A DNA stretch of 64,000 bases. Origin: Pontederia crassipes (lineage: Eukaryota; Streptophyta; Magnoliopsida; Commelinales; Pontederiaceae). Numbering within the stretch: position 1 is the first letter of the stretch; each line of letters opens with the position of its first letter. This document shows, piece by piece, positions 60,066 to 64,000 of this stretch. The translations under genes and the position numbers were made by a program. The DNA lies in contig CM060193.1 in the NCBI GenBank assembly GCA_030549335.1, positions 57,565,146 through 57,629,145 on the forward strand. The letters are read 5' to 3'. The notes under the pieces were generated by a model that saw nothing but the letters and a program-made list of their open reading frames with translations, was not told the DNA's origin and searched no databases.

Positions 60066-61062
60066 TTAATAGAAATTTCAGGACATTGATTTAGTTGTCA
60101 ACTTGTCATCAAATGTTTACTGCTAACATCAACCCCTCAAAAAAAGTCAAAATTCATTCAATAGTTCAAAGCATAGCCACAGATTATAGAACCAATGGCA
60201 TTAGCCATTAAGGTACACGGCCATTATTTATAACTACAATCCACCTTATATGTTGACAAAACCACAAAGTCAGCAGTGTAATTTTCTGTCAAAAATTATA
60301 GGCATAGATATTATCTCAAAGCCTGTGCAGACCTGTGTATTTTGTGTCCATCATGTTCCTAGTATGGAATAAATAGATCTTACATTAAAGCACATTTTTT
60401 TAGTGAACCTACATGGAAGAGCTTGGCAACACTATGTACATATACATATGCTCTTTATACAGCATTCTCCGATAATATAATATGGATTTCCTAAAATGTA
60501 TTAGAATGGCCTTTCAGATGAAGTAGTTCTAACAAACACTTGAGGATCTTGCTTAAAGAAAACAGTAATCCAGAGGGAATCCACAGAAGTTCTTAACAAA
60601 GAAAAAGTATACGTCCAAAATTGACATTTGCTTCACAGTTATCTTATTTGAGTCTCTCAGCGTCGTCCACTCCACAAAGACATAATCTTTCACTGTTCCT
60701 CCAAGGCTCCAATTTGTCAATTTATGCTCTGACATAATTGATTATTTTGTTGTATTGTTTCTATTCTATTGAAACTTGTGAATTTTTTAAGTTTATTATT
60801 ATGGAGAATTCTTCAATCTTTAAGAACTAGTTCTACTGATAGAAGCTCAAGAATGGACAATACTCATCAGGACAGGACATGTTTCATGCTTTCTTTGAGA
60901 TCAAATAACTAGAAATGTTTCTGTTTCAAGAATGAACCTGAATAACTCAATTATATGGTAAAATTCAATGAAAACAATACAAAATTTGCCATGGCGCACC
61001 TTTGTCTCCTCATCAGTTGAAATTCCAGATTTAGCCATAAGCCTATGAATGTTAATCCCTAT
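60066..61062. other. Region downstream of the PPR gene
   Basis: Probably includes 3' untranslated sequence of the PPR gene. A 60-residue minus-strand open frame at 60,553-60,735 (includes GGTVKDYVFVEWTTLRDS) looks protein-like but matches nothing I know and is short. No gene is called. Confidence 0.4.
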
Positions 61063-62724
61063 TCACCAGTTATCCCTGCAATTGCAACGACCATCCTGAA
61101 ACCTATGATACCTATTGGCATCCCTCACCACAATCTCCCTCTTAATTACTCTATTGACACACTTAAAAAATTCATGACAGTCAGCACAGATCCTCAAATT
61201 CTTCACAATCCTCATTGTCTTCCCTTCTGGCACAGAACCACTCACCATGCCAAAAGCCAGTGCCAACCTCTCACTGTGGCACCAAAGCCCGGCATCATCT
61301 TCTTGGTGGCCTAACTCTTTGACTTCCTCTGTCAGCTCCCTCAGCTTGGCGTATATCTCAACTATCTTTTCATGCTTCCTGTCCCCTGAGATAAATGCAT
61401 GCACCTCTCCCCTCACTTCAATCCAACTCCTCCCACCTTCCTTCTTCACACCCCGGTCTCTCATCTCTGTCCACATCCCTGCTCTGTCCTTCATTTTCCC
61501 TGCTGAAGAGTATACATTTGCCAGCATAACATATGCCGAATCATCATTTGGGTTGATCTCTAAGAGCCGTCGGCCAACAGACACAGCCATTTCAACTGCA
61601 CGATGCACTACACAACCAGAAAGCAGGGTCCGCCAAACAGCAGCATCAGGTTCAAAGGGCATAGACAATGCTGCGTGCTCTGCATCCTCCAAGCGCCCTG
61701 TGCGGGCCATTGCACCTATCAAGCATGTATAATGTTCCACACCGGGTGCCACCCCAAAACGTGAGCACATAAGTTCAATCCAACTTTTTGCTTCATCCAC
61801 CAACCCAGCATTACTACAAGCAGTGAGCAGTCCCAAGAACGAATACTCGTCGGGCCGCATGCCCTTCCTCACCATCTCATCGAAGATCTCAAATGCTTCT
61901 TTAGAATCGCCCTGTTGCGCGTACACTGACAGCATTGCATTCCACGCAACAAGATTAGCATCCTCGACCAATCCGTTGAATACCATCCTCGCATCAGACA
62001 CGATACCAGCTTTCCCATAAGCATCCACCAGTGCAGTCCCAACAATAATATTACAATCCAATCCGGTTGCAATGGCATGCGCATGGATCACTTGGGACTG
62101 CTCCAGCGCCGCCAGCTGCGATGCTGCACGTAGCGCCCCGGAGATGCTGTACATGGTGGAGGACACGCTGTCGAAGTGCATGGAAGCAAAAACTGAGAGT
62201 GCGTCACTGGGGCGACGGTTCTGGGCGAGGCCGACTACAGCGGCGGCGTAGCAGACTTCGTCCCTGCTGGGGATATCATCGAGCGCGTGGAGGGCGTCCG
62301 CGGGGCGGGCCGCCTTGGAGTAAAAATGGACAAGGGCAGAGCCGGCGAAGGGAAGGCGTACAAGGGCGAGCTTAAGGGCCAGAGCGTGGATCTGGATTCC
62401 GGCAGAGAAGAGGCGCGGGCTGGAGGATGACAGTGATTTCAGGAGCGCGGAGACGGTGGCCTGGGAAGGGCGAGGGGAAGAGGGGTGGCAGAGCATGGTC
62501 GCGAGAACGCGGACGGCGGCAGGGGGATCGGCGGAGTGAGCAGAGACGAGGGCCGTCCATGAAACGGCGGAGGGCGGGAAAGGGAGGCGGCGGAAGAGGC
62601 GAAGGGCGGCGGCAGGCGGGTAGAGGGAGACGAGGCGGTTGTAGAGGGCGCGGTCGAGGGAGGCCACCTTGATCAGCCATGCGTGGACAGCTGAAGGGTC
62701 CTCCGCCGGCCTTGTCGTCACCAT
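61063..62724 (-). CDS. Pentatricopeptide repeat protein, PLS class with E and DYW domains (553 aa)
   Basis: An organellar RNA-editing factor by family: PPR motifs bind a specific RNA and the DYW domain is a cytidine deaminase. It is intronless, as is common for PPR genes. The ATG at 62,722-62,724 is in a strong context (GCCGCCATGG). PPR repeats fill about residues 30-400 (for example VAWNAMLSVYAQQGDSKEAF, then RPDEYSFLGLLTACS). The E region follows, then a DYW domain with HSE at 483-485, CADC at 513-516 and CNC at 547-549. It ends DNW rather than DYW. The part just before HSE is shorter than usual (ELGHQEDDAGLWC), and a typical PG box is not evident. Total length is also short for a DYW protein. 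The coding region has a steep GC gradient, highest at the 5' end, as in monocot genes. The target site is unknown. Confidence 0.92.
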   Translation of the reverse strand: MVTTRPAEDPSAVHAWLIKVASLDRALYNRLVSLYPPAAALRLFRRLPFPPSAVSWTALVSAHSADPPAAVRVLATMLCHPSSPRPSQATVSALLKSLSSSSPRLFSAGIQIHALALKLALVRLPFAGSALVHFYSKAARPADALHALDDIPSRDEVCYAAAVVGLAQNRRPSDALSVFASMHFDSVSSTMYSISGALRAASQLAALEQSQVIHAHAIATGLDCNIIVGTALVDAYGKAGIVSDARMVFNGLVEDANLVAWNAMLSVYAQQGDSKEAFEIFDEMVRKGMRPDEYSFLGLLTACSNAGLVDEAKSWIELMCSRFGVAPGVEHYTCLIGAMARTGRLEDAEHAALSMPFEPDAAVWRTLLSGCVVHRAVEMAVSVGRRLLEINPNDDSAYVMLANVYSSAGKMKDRAGMWTEMRDRGVKKEGGRSWIEVRGEVHAFISGDRKHEKIVEIYAKLRELTEEVKELGHQEDDAGLWCHSERLALAFGMVSGSVPEGKTMRIVKNLRICADCHEFFKCVNRVIKREIVVRDANRYHRFQDGRCNCRDNW

Positions 62725-62805
62725 GGCGGCCGCATAGGAGAAGGCCGGCAAGGCGCGGGTGGGTTATTTCCAAAGTTTTCGTGGAATGGCAAATAATATA
62801 ATATA

Positions 62806-62810
<5 letters not shown>

Positions 62811-62847
<37 letters not shown>

Positions 62848-62857
62848 TATTATTATT
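62811..62857. repeat. ATT trinucleotide microsatellite
   Basis: About 15 ATT units with one interruption, about 85 bp upstream of the PPR start codon. It may lie in the 5' leader or promoter. Confidence 0.9.
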
Positions 62858-64000
62858 AAATTTGAAATATTGTAGTATAATTTTTAGAGGAAAACGTATA
62901 TACAGGACATTTGGGGTAAAATGGGTGTAGAGCACTCGTATTATTTATTAGGTTAATGAAATAAATATACAATAATATAAAGTATATGTTAAATAATAAA
63001 TGTGATTAAAATTAATATCATTGAATTATTTGACGATGATGAAATTATTTTAACAAATATGATTTAGTTAACCGTTAAAATTTATTTAACCTTATATGAT
63101 ACTATTTTATTATCAAGTTATGTTAATAAATATATATTATTTCATGTAAGAAATATATGATTAATTTAATTATAAATTCTAATTATTAAATTAATTAAAT
63201 AATAAGAATATACAAGATGTAGAATGGGTACTCTACATATTCATTAACCTCTAATTTTTATATGGGTACTATATTTATGCTACCACTTTTAAAAATTAGC
63301 ATCATCAAATGTCTAGATCTATCAATTAAATATGTTTTTAATTATCATCTATCATGAATCTAATGACGAATGAATGTATGATAATGCTAATCTTAAAAGG
63401 GATAGTACAATCTTTTTTTCCATTTTATATTGTGATAAATTATTAATTACTAACAAATTTATGATAGATGGTAGATTCATTAAAATATTTTCTTAAAATA
63501 AAAAAGTACCATAATTTTAGTTCTTAACCGAACCATGATTTTGGGTTCAAAATTTCAAAATTATATATTATTAGTCTATTTTAAAAAAGATATTATTTTG
63601 AACATACAAAATATAAAGCCTAAAATGTTTATACAGCTCATAATGGAACGAATTCATCTTGGTTGTTGATATCATCAAATGAAAATCTAACCGTTAATTC
63701 TCGATTACATCACAATATAAAATCTCTATTATTTTAAAAAATTAAAATAAAGAAGAGTAGAAACTCCTCGACACAGTTAGTCGATACATATAAAGGTTTT
63801 ACCATGTTGATTATATGTTAAATGGTCCGACCGCATGGTTAAGGACTCTTGCGGATGTAAGTAGTCTCTAAATGATTGATTAAAACTTTTTACATGAGCC
63901 TCATGCGCTTTTTCTTAGGCATGAAAATAATTCGGGTCGGATCGAGTTTTCTGTATAAAAAAGATAGCAATAATTTTTTGAGTCAATTTTTAAAATAAAA
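62858..64000. other. AT-rich sequence upstream of the PPR gene
   Basis: Over 1.1 kb of AT-rich DNA with no supported gene, running to the window edge. The last 60 bases contain TTCGGGTCGGATCGAGTTTT, which recalls the edge of hAT-like elements, but the rest is outside the window. Confidence 0.45.

Noticed and set aside
62725-62751. Nine extra N-terminal residues of the PPR protein
   Set aside because: The first codon of that extension is TTG; the first in-frame ATG (62,722-62,724) has a strong context.
1-64000. CRISPR arrays, tRNA or rRNA genes
   Set aside because: No regularly spaced short repeats with unique spacers and no cloverleaf with typical A and B boxes outside SINE-like repeats were seen.

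Overview
This is nuclear DNA of a flowering plant. Five spliced or plant-type genes, long AT-rich spacers and many plant transposable elements support this. The strongly GC-rich 5' ends of three genes (the SANT-like gene, the ASCH gene and the PPR gene) suggest a monocot, but that is an inference. There is no sign of operons, CRISPR arrays or prokaryotic genes.

Layout. 1-7,385: AT-rich DNA, GC-rich degenerate repeats, and a non-autonomous LTR retrotransposon (2,149-7,107) with a tRNA-Asp-type primer site. 7,391-10,800: a cluster of GC-rich inverted-repeat and hAT-like elements, some carrying promoter-like or coding-like sequence. 11,025-15,068 (+): a complete 12-exon short-chain dehydrogenase/reductase gene, with a small TRIM in its eighth intron. 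16,900-23,601 (-): an ASCH-domain gene, tail to tail with the SDR gene; its last exon is disrupted by a local duplication. 24,046-26,979 (-): a 10-exon multi-pass membrane protein gene. 30,232-41,024 (-): a 7-exon SANT/Myb-like + DUF3755 gene whose introns hold two L1-type LINE fragments, a SINE, a tandem duplication and a probable solo LTR. 41,530-42,065: plastid-derived rps11 and rps3 fragments. 42,861-48,390: a foldback MITE, a CACTA (En/Spm) element with 3-bp target duplication, and a second foldback element. 52,002-54,026 (-): an RRM + CCHC + RS-domain protein, with a probable non-coding first exon near 56,225-56,400. 58,352-60,047: the 3' end of an RTE-type LINE and two SINEs. 61,063-62,724 (-): an intronless PPR-DYW gene.

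The most coherent story across the window is one SINE family (seven copies, six with clear target-site duplications) whose 3' end is the same sequence as the 3' end of the RTE LINE at 58,352-58,738, including its last codons. This is a SINE-LINE partnership readable inside a single window. The second notable case is the ASCH gene: its original last-exon acceptor is lost (AG to GG), and the duplicated acceptor leads to a stop three codons later.

All gene models were built by hand from reading-frame continuity, GT-AG borders and remembered protein families. Every exon phase closes, but no transcript or database search was available.
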